A DNA stretch of 64,000 nt, taken from assembly GCF_036997615.1 (NCBI RefSeq), contig NZ_JAWLQA010000007.1, one strand, 5' to 3'. A program made the translations under genes and the position numbers. Shown piece by piece: positions 35,221-44,853 of this stretch. The stretch comes from Brachyspira sp949287565. GTDB lineage: Bacteria > Spirochaetota > Brachyspiria > Brachyspirales > Brachyspiraceae. The notes under the pieces are model-generated. The model was not told where the DNA came from and did not search any database. It saw only the letters and a program-made list of their open reading frames with translations. Each line of letters starts with the position of its first letter. The first letter of the stretch is position 1.

Positions 35221-38200
35221 TTATTTATCAACATAATTTCTAGGTATACCAGGAAATATATAATCAAATAAAGCATAATTAGCCATATATAAAGTATCTC
35301 TGTCATTTGGATTTATAGCATTAACAGGAACTCTATATGTCTTTATATATCTGTATGAATCAATTATACCTTTATCAAAATTATTATATAAGTACTTCAT
35401 CACAGTATAATAATCACCTGAAGCATTAGTTGTGTATGTAAATAAAAGTTTAGTATCATTTCTAGCTTTTAAATATCTGTTTATATCATTGTTTCTAGCC
35501 GGAGATAAGAAAATATCCATATCATCATAAGGCTTATTTCTATTTGTATCTATTCCTATATAATGCATCAAAGGTATTTTTCCATTAGCATTATCAAATG
35601 ATTTTACAGCTAAACTTTCTAATGAAGTATAGAAATTAGTTTCAGTATTAAGTTTTATAGAAGGCTTACCAACATCTAAAATAGATAAAGGAGAATACTG
35701 GAACTCTCTTATTTTTATAACATCATTATTTTGGAATGCCTCCAAATATGCAAAAGGAACAGTAAATAAATTAGCAGCAGAACCTGTTATATATATTGTT
35801 TTCACTCTTTCAGCATCTTTAATTATATCAGATGAAAGCATAGCACTTTGAATAGATCTTAATGAATTTCTTCTATCCCTTGGTTTTGCTACATTTGTAA
35901 AGCTATTTAAATATGTATTGAGTTTATCTCTGTCTATCAAAACAGCTTTTTTAACTTCACTGTCGCCTATAACATAGCTATAAGCTGCATATTTATTATC
36001 CTCATAAGCATAGAATATAAACATAGTATTAGTATTTTCATTAGAGAATATTTCATAAGCATCTTTTATATTATTATCAAAATTACTTTCCGGAACTCTT
36101 ATTTTATTTAATAATCCGTATATATAAGCTGAATTAGTTTTGTATAATGAATAGAATCTATTAGCAAAAGATGCCACTGTTTCATCTTCAAATATATATT
36201 GATTTCCATAAATATAATTCATAGTAGTAAATATATCGTTTTCATTTGTTGCATCTGTATTCATTATAGTATTGGCAACAGTTAATATCTCATTTGTATT
36301 TTGCATTCTATTCAAGAAATTAGTTACTGTATCAATAGGAGTCTTAGCATATATTAAATCATAAAGAACGGCAACTTCTAAAATTTTATCTTTATTTTCT
36401 CCATCTACCCTATTTGCAATATAATTTAAATATCTTACAGACTCTTTAGGATCATCTTTAGCTTTTAAGAATCTTGATAAAGTTCTAGGTGTAAAGTATT
36501 CATCTATTAAATCATAATTATTATTAGTATACAAATACATAAAATGCAATGCTCTGTTAGCACCTTTAACTGCACCTTCTTCTCCCATTCTTCTATAAAC
36601 AGGAAGCATTGACTTTATAAATCTATAGGCATTAGAATCGCTTATATTAGTATATGAACTTGCAAAGAATTTATATCCTTCTTCAGAGAATAAATAAGCT
36701 GTATTTGTATCTCTAACTTCATATCTGTCTTCAACAATTCTAGCATAATTAAGCATCTTTTCATTATCGCTTTGAGAATAAGCAATAACATTTGACATCA
36801 TTGTTATACTTGGAGAAGCACTTGAAGAATAAGAATTATAAAGTCTAGTTTTAAACTCATAAGCTGCATTTGATAATGAAGATACACTATAATCAGGTTT
36901 TCCATATACAGTGAACATATTATTATCATAGCCTTTCATACTAACTTCTAATGAATTAGATGATAGTTTTCTGAAATAATTAGTGTAGAACATTACTCTA
37001 GAATCTTTTCCGCCTTTTCCTACAACTAAAGCTATATTATTTATATTTCTTATTACTCTTCTATTGTTTGTGAATGTTTCATTATCACAATAAACTATAT
37101 ACAAATTCTTTTTCATTATATTAGATATATCTGAAGCAGAAGCCCCTGTTATATCTGTAACTAATGGAACATAAGAATTAGTAATAATATCTTTTAACTC
37201 TATAAATCTGAAATTACCTCTTCTTCTCCTATTTGTGGAAACTGTATTAGTAGAAGTCATATTTGTAGACATATCATTTGAAGATATACTATTAGTTTCT
37301 TCAGGATTATAAGAAACATTCATATATAAATTATTATTATTATTTAATTCACTTTCATTTGTCAAATTATTATAACTATAAACATTATTAGTAGCATTGG
37401 TATTGCTTGCCATAGTCATACTATTATTTATTTCTTTTTGAGCATTTCTAGTAGTTCTAAAGAATGCTATTAATTTACTATCTATATAAGCAGTTTTTGC
37501 AGGAAGCATATATTCTGTTGAATCGTACAATTCTCTTACAAAAATATTTTTATTGCTTATAACAATAGGTCTGAATCCTATATGAGTAACATAGTTTTTA
37601 GTTTTAGGCATAGCATTAGTCTGCATATAGAATTTAGTTTTTCCATTTTCTCTAACGAATCTATATCCTAAATAAGTATCCCAAACAAGAGTTTCATCTT
37701 TACGCATAGATTTATCAATATCTTCAGCTTTAACATCACATATAACTATAGGCTCTATAGGAGTATTAGAGAATTTTTCTATTGCTTCTTTTTCATATTT
37801 AGATATTTCCTTAAGCATAGCAGCTTCCATCTTACTGTCATAAGGAGTACCTACAGCATTCAAATACATTTGATATGAGTATAAAGCTTTTTCATAAAGT
37901 TTATAATATTCTCTAAGATAATAATTATTCTCACCTAAAGTATAAAGTCTTCTATCTAAAAATTTCCTTCTCATATCAATAGCATCAAACATAGCAAGTA
38001 TATTGATACTAGCATCAGGATAACTATCTTGTAAAAACTCTATAACTTTATATTTAGCCTGTCTTAATATAAAGTTATTATCTTCTACAAATGTTATCAT
38101 AAATACGCTTTCTCTTAATCTCTTTAATATTCTAAATACATACTGCACAGGATAATCCAAACTATCAGGATATCTGTTTCTATATTTAGAGCTGAAATCA

Positions 38201-41200
38201 ATCAAAGTAGTAAGTATTGCAATTTCTTCAACGGCAAATGCAGAAGTCTGTGCTTTTGAAAATGCTGACATATATTCTCTTGCCGCTTCTTCTATATATC
38301 CGGCTAATTCATAAGCCTTAGCTAAATTATATCTTATAATAATTTCTGTTTTTAAATCCACTGGGAAATTAGAATTAGATGATAAAATATATTTATATCT
38401 ATCTATAGCATCTTTAAGCATAGATAATCTTTGTACATTAACATCATGATTTCTCATATCTGTAGGATCATCTGATTGTTTTTTTCTATAATTAACACTA
38501 TTATCAGCTGTAAGTTTGAATGCCATTATATAATTGAAAGCTGCTATATGAGAATATAATAATAACCTGTCTTTTGTACTTACAACATTATTTGTAGATA
38601 ATATCTGAAGTGTTTTAGTGGTATTAAATAATTCTATAAAAAACTCTCTTTTAATAGAAGTTAAATCATTTTCTGATAAATATCTTAAATATAAAGATGA
38701 TAAGCTTAAATAGTTTTTAGCATCATTTTCAGCATTTTGATACTGCAGACTAGGATTATTTTCCAAAGTTTTTTTATCTAAAGTTTTCTGATATTCTTCT
38801 ATAGATGTTTTGAAAGATATTATAGAATTAGACTGATCTCCCTGTCTGTAATATAGATACCCTTCATTATTATAATATGTAGCAAGCATTAAAGGCTGAA
38901 TGGATTTTTTAGGTTTATCCTGAATAATATAATTACGGTATGAAGATAAAGCCTCTCTAGCTTCTGAATATCTTCCCATTTTCTCATACAATTCCTGATA
39001 TATAGAATACAACATCTGCTGTTTATCTACATTCAAAGGCTCTCCAGGTATATATCCTCCAAATGAAGCAAGTCCCAAATTTACCACATTAATATTAGCA
39101 CCATACAAAGTTATACTAACATAATTCGGAGTATAAACTGAAGAATCTAAACTATCTATCTGAGCCTTTACACTATCGCAATATGCCAAAGCATTATTAT
39201 AATCTTCTAATTTTAAATAACATGCAGCAAGTAAAAGCTGATTAAGTTCATTTTTATTAACATCATCTTTAGTAAGTTTATCCCTTTCTAGTAAAGATTC
39301 TATAGCCTTTTCATAATCTTCTTGTTCTACAGCAGCAACTGAAGTATATCCAACTATTTTATATACGGTTTCTTTATCACCTAATTTTTCAAATAAAGTA
39401 CGAGCTTTCTCATATTCACTATAAGCTCCTTTTATATCATTATTCATCCATAAAGAATAACCATAAAAGAAATGATACCAAGCCTTGCTCTTATCAGTTC
39501 CTATTTGATTGAGTAAACTTTCAGCTTCTTTATATTCAATAACTGCATCTGAATATCTTCCATTTATCAAATAAGAATTAGCAAGCATTATAGATACAAC
39601 ATTAGGTTTAGTTCTTACTTTACTTTTAGCCATTATTAATGAATCTATAATTTCTGAATCCAAATTTTGTGTTTGGAATGCCAGCATATTATAACCCATA
39701 TATTGACCATTAGTAATTGCATTATCTTTATAAGCTGGTACTAACTCTATTACACTTTTAGATATTTTTTCATCTTGAAGCACCTGCATTCTTAAAGCTT
39801 GAGCAAATGTTAACATCTCAGCTTTTTTTATATAATAATTTTCTTCATCAGGATATAAAAATATTGCAAAATTTATATATGAAGCAGCTTTTTCAACTAT
39901 AGTATCAAAAGCCTTATTTAAATACAAATAAAATCCGTCTTCTCTTTTTTTCTCACTGACAACATAACGTTCGGGACTATACTGTTTTGACACAGCTATA
40001 CCATAATATCTATTAGCCAAATAATAATAAGCATTTGCAAGTTCAGCATGTGCCTCATGAGAAGAATATCTAGTTGATAAAATATTTCTCTCTCTTTCAA
40101 ATATAGTTTCTTCAAGAGATTCTATTGTACTATAAGCTCTAAGTCCGCTCTCTATAACTCTTGATGAAGCTGAAGTATCATTAGGGTTATATTTTAAAGT
40201 TTCATTGTAATTATCATAAGCAGCTGCATATTTACCTTCATTATAAGCTTTATCTGCTAAAGATTTATAATAACTAGCTAATGTGTCTTTACAATACTGA
40301 GCTTCATAAGTAGAATCAAAATTCTTTCCGCCTGAACTTAATGCTTGTTTAAACAAAGCATAAGCACCGTCATCTTTTTGTGCCATAAGTACCTTAGCAT
40401 TAGCATAATATCCTAAGGCAAGCATTATATCATTTTTAGATTCAACATAAGGCTTAAACAAATTAGTAGCATCATCATAATTTCTTGAAAGAATAAGTCC
40501 CTCTAAATATATAAGTCTTGTAGCTACAGCCAAAGGTGCATAAGGGTGAGCATTATCTATTATAGTATCATAAGAAATTTTTGAATCTTTTATGAAATCT
40601 TTTGCAATCTCCAATCTATCTGAAAATAATAAATCTTTTCTCTTATAAGGATTATTATAAATATCATCATCATCAGGGTATATATATCCATTATCTTCAA
40701 CTGAATGTGCATATAATTTAGCTATAAGCAAATACAAATCTTTATTAATATTTAAATTAAGAATTTCACTTAAAATTTTAAATGTATCTTCATTATTTTT
40801 ATTAGCTTTATATTTTTCATTGGCTGATATATATCCTGTCCAAGCTATTAGATTTGTCATTTCCAAATCATTATTAGTTAGAAAATATTCATTTGTATAA
40901 GATTTTATATCAAACCAATTATTATTAGTATCAAAATTATCATCTATTTTTGATGTTAAAAATCCTGGGAATGTATCTGAATATTCAGATATTAATACTT
41001 TTTTAGTGTTATTATATTCTTTAAGATTATTATTAGTATATGATGATATCATCATATTAAAATATGCTTTAGCAACATTATTCTGATCTTCAGAAAAAGG
41101 AAAATACTCAGCAAATCTTTCTATAACATCAACTTTTCTATTATATGGAAGTTCCACAAAACTATTATACATAGCTGCTGAATTATCATCTTTTATAAAA

Positions 41201-42213
41201 TACTCTTTAGTAGAACCCATTGTAACTATACTTGTACCATCTTCACTTACAACATAAGCTCCTACCAAAGCAGATGGATATGCTACATCAAAAGTAGTTA
41301 ATTGAGTATCTTCTGATAAAACATAATATTGATGAGTTGCCAAAGAATATGACATTAAACGTCTTTTATCATAATAAGTTAAATTACCGTCCTTATCAGA
41401 ATCTTTTTCTATTTCAAAGAAAATGATAGTATCATCGTTATAAAATGTAGGATTAAATTTAAATGTTTCTGTATCAGTAAGTATAGTTAAATTTGTTTGG
41501 GAATTAGTATCAGCATTTAAATCCAATAAAACTAATTGAGAATATCTTTCTCCTATTTTAGAAGTAATAAAAGCTATTTTTGTATCATCAAAAGAAAATG
41601 CAGGAGAACTGGCTTCAATATCTGATAATTTCTGAACATCTTTACCATTAGGTTTAACAGTAAAAAGTTTTTTAATTCCGCCGTCCCTATCTGAAATAAA
41701 AGCTATTGAATTACCTTTATGAGAAACAACAGGATCAGTATCATAACCATTATAATCAGTAAGTCTTATAATACTCTGCTCTAAATTTTCTAAATTATTT
41801 TTGGAAGTTCTTATTCCAAGATTATAAAGCTTAAATAAATAAATATCTCCGAAAGCATCATCTCTAGTTGAAGAAAATACTATATATTTTGATTTATCAT
41901 CAACTGAAACAGATGTATCTATTCCAGGACTTCTAGTTAATCTATAAGTTTCAAGAGTATATGAATCTACAGCAAAAATATCAGTATTTCCGGCATTTTC
42001 CCTTGAATAATAAATCCAAGTACCTTCCCTATCAATTACAGCATCCAATGCCGGATTTACTTCACCAGATGTTAAAGAATATCTTTTATATTCTCTTAAA
42101 AAAGGTCTGCTTTCAAATGCATAATCAGTATTTTTCTGACTTGAAGCACAAGCAAACAAAATAAAAGAAAATAAAATTAATATTTTAAATTTTATATAAC
42201 ACTTTAATCTCAT
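35221..42213 (-). CDS. Giant lipoprotein: TolB-like propeller, TPR solenoid, degenerate CHAT-like end
   Basis: 2330 residues. Lipobox FILFACASS puts the lipidated Cys at residue 22. Residues about 45-340 have WD40/TolB-like propeller strands (IYYSRENAGNTDIFAVD, NSIAFISDRDGGIKKLFTV). From about 400 to 1450 are many TPR-like helix pairs (NEGKYAAAYDNYNETLKYNPND). A low-complexity Asn/Ser/Thr region lies near 1570-1610. The last 280 residues look like a CHAT domain: IYITGSAANLFTVPFAYLEA aligns with the family's PDGPL..LPFAAL strand and LMHYIGID with the His strand, but the expected catalytic Cys strand reads LLFTYTTNA. So it is probably an inactive CHAT-like module. Envelope scaffold is inferred. 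Confidence 0.8.
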   Translation of the reverse strand: MRLKCYIKFKILILFSFILFACASSQKNTDYAFESRPFLREYKRYSLTSGEVNPALDAVIDREGTWIYYSRENAGNTDIFAVDSYTLETYRLTRSPGIDTSVSVDDKSKYIVFSSTRDDAFGDIYLFKLYNLGIRTSKNNLENLEQSIIRLTDYNGYDTDPVVSHKGNSIAFISDRDGGIKKLFTVKPNGKDVQKLSDIEASSPAFSFDDTKIAFITSKIGERYSQLVLLDLNADTNSQTNLTILTDTETFKFNPTFYNDDTIIFFEIEKDSDKDGNLTYYDKRRLMSYSLATHQYYVLSEDTQLTTFDVAYPSALVGAYVVSEDGTSIVTMGSTKEYFIKDDNSAAMYNSFVELPYNRKVDVIERFAEYFPFSEDQNNVAKAYFNMMISSYTNNNLKEYNNTKKVLISEYSDTFPGFLTSKIDDNFDTNNNWFDIKSYTNEYFLTNNDLEMTNLIAWTGYISANEKYKANKNNEDTFKILSEILNLNINKDLYLLIAKLYAHSVEDNGYIYPDDDDIYNNPYKRKDLLFSDRLEIAKDFIKDSKISYDTIIDNAHPYAPLAVATRLIYLEGLILSRNYDDATNLFKPYVESKNDIMLALGYYANAKVLMAQKDDGAYALFKQALSSGGKNFDSTYEAQYCKDTLASYYKSLADKAYNEGKYAAAYDNYNETLKYNPNDTSASSRVIESGLRAYSTIESLEETIFERERNILSTRYSSHEAHAELANAYYYLANRYYGIAVSKQYSPERYVVSEKKREDGFYLYLNKAFDTIVEKAASYINFAIFLYPDEENYYIKKAEMLTFAQALRMQVLQDEKISKSVIELVPAYKDNAITNGQYMGYNMLAFQTQNLDSEIIDSLIMAKSKVRTKPNVVSIMLANSYLINGRYSDAVIEYKEAESLLNQIGTDKSKAWYHFFYGYSLWMNNDIKGAYSEYEKARTLFEKLGDKETVYKIVGYTSVAAVEQEDYEKAIESLLERDKLTKDDVNKNELNQLLLAACYLKLEDYNNALAYCDSVKAQIDSLDSSVYTPNYVSITLYGANINVVNLGLASFGGYIPGEPLNVDKQQMLYSIYQELYEKMGRYSEAREALSSYRNYIIQDKPKKSIQPLMLATYYNNEGYLYYRQGDQSNSIISFKTSIEEYQKTLDKKTLENNPSLQYQNAENDAKNYLSLSSLYLRYLSENDLTSIKREFFIELFNTTKTLQILSTNNVVSTKDRLLLYSHIAAFNYIMAFKLTADNSVNYRKKQSDDPTDMRNHDVNVQRLSMLKDAIDRYKYILSSNSNFPVDLKTEIIIRYNLAKAYELAGYIEEAAREYMSAFSKAQTSAFAVEEIAILTTLIDFSSKYRNRYPDSLDYPVQYVFRILKRLRESVFMITFVEDNNFILRQAKYKVIEFLQDSYPDASINILAMFDAIDMRRKFLDRRLYTLGENNYYLREYYKLYEKALYSYQMYLNAVGTPYDSKMEAAMLKEISKYEKEAIEKFSNTPIEPIVICDVKAEDIDKSMRKDETLVWDTYLGYRFVRENGKTKFYMQTNAMPKTKNYVTHIGFRPIVISNKNIFVRELYDSTEYMLPAKTAYIDSKLIAFFRTTRNAQKEINNSMTMASNTNATNNVYSYNNLTNESELNNNNNLYMNVSYNPEETNSISSNDMSTNMTSTNTVSTNRRRRGNFRFIELKDIITNSYVPLVTDITGASASDISNIMKKNLYIVYCDNETFTNNRRVIRNINNIALVVGKGGKDSRVMFYTNYFRKLSSNSLEVSMKGYDNNMFTVYGKPDYSVSSLSNAAYEFKTRLYNSYSSSASPSITMMSNVIAYSQSDNEKMLNYARIVEDRYEVRDTNTAYLFSEEGYKFFASSYTNISDSNAYRFIKSMLPVYRRMGEEGAVKGANRALHFMYLYTNNNYDLIDEYFTPRTLSRFLKAKDDPKESVRYLNYIANRVDGENKDKILEVAVLYDLIYAKTPIDTVTNFLNRMQNTNEILTVANTIMNTDATNENDIFTTMNYIYGNQYIFEDETVASFANRFYSLYKTNSAYIYGLLNKIRVPESNFDNNIKDAYEIFSNENTNTMFIFYAYEDNKYAAYSYVIGDSEVKKAVLIDRDKLNTYLNSFTNVAKPRDRRNSLRSIQSAMLSSDIIKDAERVKTIYITGSAANLFTVPFAYLEAFQNNDVIKIREFQYSPLSILDVGKPSIKLNTETNFYTSLESLAVKSFDNANGKIPLMHYIGIDTNRNKPYDDMDIFLSPARNNDINRYLKARNDTKLLFTYTTNASGDYYTVMKYLYNNFDKGIIDSYRYIKTYRVPVNAINPNDRDTLYMANYALFDYIFPGIPRNYVDK

Positions 42214-42299
42214 ACTCTTCCAATATAATAATTTATTACAAAACTAAAAACATATGTAAAGTATTATACAAAAAAAACAAATAAAATCAATCTAAAATA

Positions 42300-42632
42300 T
42301 TAAAATGAAGCTACTGCATCATCTACACTTTCATATACTTCAAATAGATCTTCTAACTCTACAGTTTTTAATATCTTTTTGATTATATCAGGAACACAAG
42401 CTAATACTAATCTTCCATTCTTATCTTTAATTTTTCTCATTATAGAAATGAATACTCTTATACCGCTTGAACTTAAATATTCAATACCTGATAATTCTAA
42501 TATAAGATTAATAGAACCTGATTCTACTAATTGCTCTAATTCAGCTTCAATGGATACTGATAAATTAACATCTAATTTACCAACTAAACTTACAACTTTT
42601 ACTTTACCTTTATCTTCTATATTTAAACTCAT
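42300..42632 (-). CDS. STAS-domain anti-sigma factor antagonist-like protein
   Basis: 110 residues from the ATG at MSLNIEDKGKVKVV, chosen because AAGGAGA lies 7 bp upstream; a longer frame upstream lacks such a site. SpoIIAA-like fold: VVSLVGKLDVNLSVSIEAELEQL, LILELSGIEYLSSSGIRVFISI with the phosphorylatable Ser in LSSSGIR, and CVPDIIKKILKTVELEDLFEVYESVDDAV. Such proteins act in partner-switching with an anti-sigma kinase; no kinase gene lies nearby. Confidence 0.9.
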   Translation of the reverse strand: MSLNIEDKGKVKVVSLVGKLDVNLSVSIEAELEQLVESGSINLILELSGIEYLSSSGIRVFISIMRKIKDKNGRLVLACVPDIIKKILKTVELEDLFEVYESVDDAVASF

Positions 42633-42759
42633 ATATTTCTCCTTAGAATAATATAATTTATTTTGTAAGTATAACAAATAAAAAAAAATATTCAATATAC
42701 TTACATATATAACAATAATATAATAAAATTGTAATATTTAATTTTTTAAAAATTGATTA

Positions 42760-43278
42760 TTATGATAAAACGCCTATCATGGCTTTTTTTTCCCAATTTA
42801 TATCTGATGATTGAGGGCAAGGAAAAGTACTCCATTTAACGTTTTTTTTGGCGATCCAATTTTCTTTATCTTCAAAAACACCATTAAATTTCATCCATTT
42901 ATTAAGTTTGGTATAATAGGAAGGTTTGTAGGCATATGTATAGTATAATTTATTGTTTTCAACTATATAACCTTCCATAAATGTTACTTTTATAGAAGGA
43001 TATCCTGAAAAAACCAGCATAAATTTATTTAAATAATCTGTATTGCTGTAAACTGCCATATTCTCATGCTTTGCTTGAATAAAATTTAATCTTTTCTTTT
43101 TATTTATAATAAGGTTTCCGTCTTCTTTGAATAAATAATCTCTATCGGCTTCCTTTACAACTCTATTTTGTACTAATTTAACCCAAGCATTATCATAAGA
43201 AATAACGGTTTTATTAGTTACAAAAAATAAAACCGTTAGAACTAACAATATAACTAATATAATAGCAATATACGACAT
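42760..43278 (-). CDS. Membrane-anchored hypothetical protein, paralogue of the next gene
   Basis: 172 residues. A single N-terminal helix (residues 2-22, IAIILVILLVLTVLFFV) anchors it; the rest is outside. The C-terminal half, MEGYIVENNKLYYTYAYKPS...LNKWMKFNGVFEDKENWIAKKNVKWSTFPCPQSSDINW, matches the neighbour at 43287 strand by strand (VEGYSIEGGKIMRYSKYIKS..LDSWKKANSTFTNERWVANTDADWNSYPVPQPEDVNW). Eight bp separate the genes, so this is a tandem duplication. Function unknown. Confidence 0.75.
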   Translation of the reverse strand: MSYIAIILVILLVLTVLFFVTNKTVISYDNAWVKLVQNRVVKEADRDYLFKEDGNLIINKKKRLNFIQAKHENMAVYSNTDYLNKFMLVFSGYPSIKVTFMEGYIVENNKLYYTYAYKPSYYTKLNKWMKFNGVFEDKENWIAKKNVKWSTFPCPQSSDINWEKKAMIGVLS

Positions 43279-43286
43279 TATATTTT

Positions 43287-43817
43287 TTAATATAACTCTC
43301 CTGCATACTCACCTTCAGCCCAGTTAACATCTTCCGGCTGAGGTACAGGATAAGAATTCCAATCTGCATCTGTATTTGCTACCCATCTTTCATTTGTAAA
43401 AGTAGAATTAGCTTTTTTCCAAGAATCTAATTTACCTTGATAGCTTTTTATATATTTCGAATATCTCATTATTTTTCCGCCTTCTATAGAATAACCTTCA
43501 ACCAAATTAAGACCTAAAGCCGGAGCATTATCATAAAACATAGATATAGGCACCTGATGATTATAATATGCATGAGTATCTGATCTAGCTCCTATAAATT
43601 TATAAATTTTAACTAAATGAAGCGGATTATTACCTGAAACTAATTCTAAATCCCCTCCTGGTCTGCCTTCATATAAAGCTCCTCTCATATCTATTGTCTT
43701 TCTAAATATAAAACTAGACCAATTTTTAGAATAATCACTGTCTTTTGTTATATTTTGTGCATTTAAAAAATTAAATGAAAAAACAAATAACAATATAAAC
43801 AAAATTATTTTCTTCAT
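43287..43817 (-). CDS. Secreted hypothetical protein, paralogue of the previous gene
   Basis: 176 residues from ATG MKKIILFILLFVFSF; TAGGAGA lies 9 bp before it. An in-frame ATG 72 bp upstream is ignored since it has no ribosome binding site. Signal peptide residues 1-20, cleaved after FLNA. The mature protein shares the WxK...W..YP.PQ..D.NW pattern with its neighbour but lacks the membrane anchor. First gene of the pair. Function unknown; probably periplasmic. Confidence 0.75.
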   Translation of the reverse strand: MKKIILFILLFVFSFNFLNAQNITKDSDYSKNWSSFIFRKTIDMRGALYEGRPGGDLELVSGNNPLHLVKIYKFIGARSDTHAYYNHQVPISMFYDNAPALGLNLVEGYSIEGGKIMRYSKYIKSYQGKLDSWKKANSTFTNERWVANTDADWNSYPVPQPEDVNWAEGEYAGELY

Positions 43818-43955
43818 AATTTTTTCTCCTATTTTTCTATTAATATTATAATCAAATAAAAAATATAAATGTAAAATACACTTTTCCATATTATTATCGG
43901 AATAATACCTTATTTATAAAAATAATAAAAAAAATTAATTATGAAAAAAATAAGA

Positions 43956-44543
43956 TTATTCAGAAAAAACTCTCTGCATAATAATATCTGATATATAAGA
44001 TGCTAATTCCTCTACAGATATAAAACAATCATTAACTATCCAATCTGTAAGCACTGATATGAATGCCCCAGAATAAAAGCTCACCATAACCCTTATAACA
44101 TTCTCTTTATTTGGGCGTATAGTCTTAAAATCTTTTATACCCTCTATTACATAAGAAGCTAAATATTCTCTTAAAATACTTGTAACACTTCCATCTTTAT
44201 TATTTTGGAATATTATTTTTAAATATTTTCTATTCAAATAAAAATATTGAAGTATTTTTTCCATTATATCAACATGTGAGTCTTTTAATTTATTTTCTAT
44301 TTTATATCTTTTTAAGTCCTCTAAAAATTTTGCCTCATATTCATCCAACTTTGATTTTAATAATTCATATTTATCATTATAATAAGTATAAAAAGTACTT
44401 CTATGCATATTAGCCTTTGCACATATATCTATGACCCTTATATCTTCAAATGGTTTTTCTTCCAATAAAAGACCTAGAGAGTCTTCAAGCAACTTTTTTG
44501 TTTTTTTTACTCTGGCATTATTTTTATTTGAACTGCTTTTCAT
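43956..44543 (-). CDS. TetR family transcriptional regulator
   Basis: 195 residues. The N-terminal helix-turn-helix KKTKKLLEDSLGLLLEEKPFEDIRVIDICAKANMHRSTFYTYYNDKYELL is the TetR/AcrR signature; the rest is the variable ligand-binding half. It is transcribed away from the RND pump gene at 44854, the classic repressor-pump pair. A 16-bp palindrome in the shared gap (44708-44723) is a candidate operator. Confidence 0.92.
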   Translation of the reverse strand: MKSSSNKNNARVKKTKKLLEDSLGLLLEEKPFEDIRVIDICAKANMHRSTFYTYYNDKYELLKSKLDEYEAKFLEDLKRYKIENKLKDSHVDIMEKILQYFYLNRKYLKIIFQNNKDGSVTSILREYLASYVIEGIKDFKTIRPNKENVIRVMVSFYSGAFISVLTDWIVNDCFISVEELASYISDIIMQRVFSE

Positions 44544-44707
44544 ATAAAATGTCCTAGCTTTTGATAAATAAAAAATATTAATAGACTTATGTATATTATA
44601 TTATAATATTATAAAATGTAAACTATTTATATTTTATAATTATAAATATTTTAATAAAAAAGAGAAATTAATTTCATAATAAACAACAATATAATATTTA
44701 TGTCTAA

Positions 44708-44723
44708 AAAATAGTCCTATTTT
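44708..44723. promoter_or_regulatory. Candidate TetR operator
   Basis: AAAATAG-TC-CTATTTT, 7-bp arms, in the 310-bp gap between the divergent TetR and RND pump genes, and the only strong palindrome there. Upstream of a -10 TATAAT at 44817-44822 that reads toward the pump, with a weak -35 TTCATA at 44793. Confidence 0.45.
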
Positions 44724-44853
44724 CTACTATTTGTAAAATAATCTGATTATGAATATTATTTGAGCTATAATTTTTTTAATTAAAAATATACATTCATAAC
44801 AAAATTTGCTATACTATATAATGTATAATACTATAACATGGAATCGTAATATA

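Noticed and set aside
41961..42164. 67-codon open frame opposite the start of the giant lipoprotein
   Set aside because: Antisense shadow of a well-supported gene with no protein features of its own.
44806..44853. Upstream start of the RND pump (16 extra residues)
   Set aside because: The first codons overlap the likely -10 box at 44817-44822, and the extension is not family-like.
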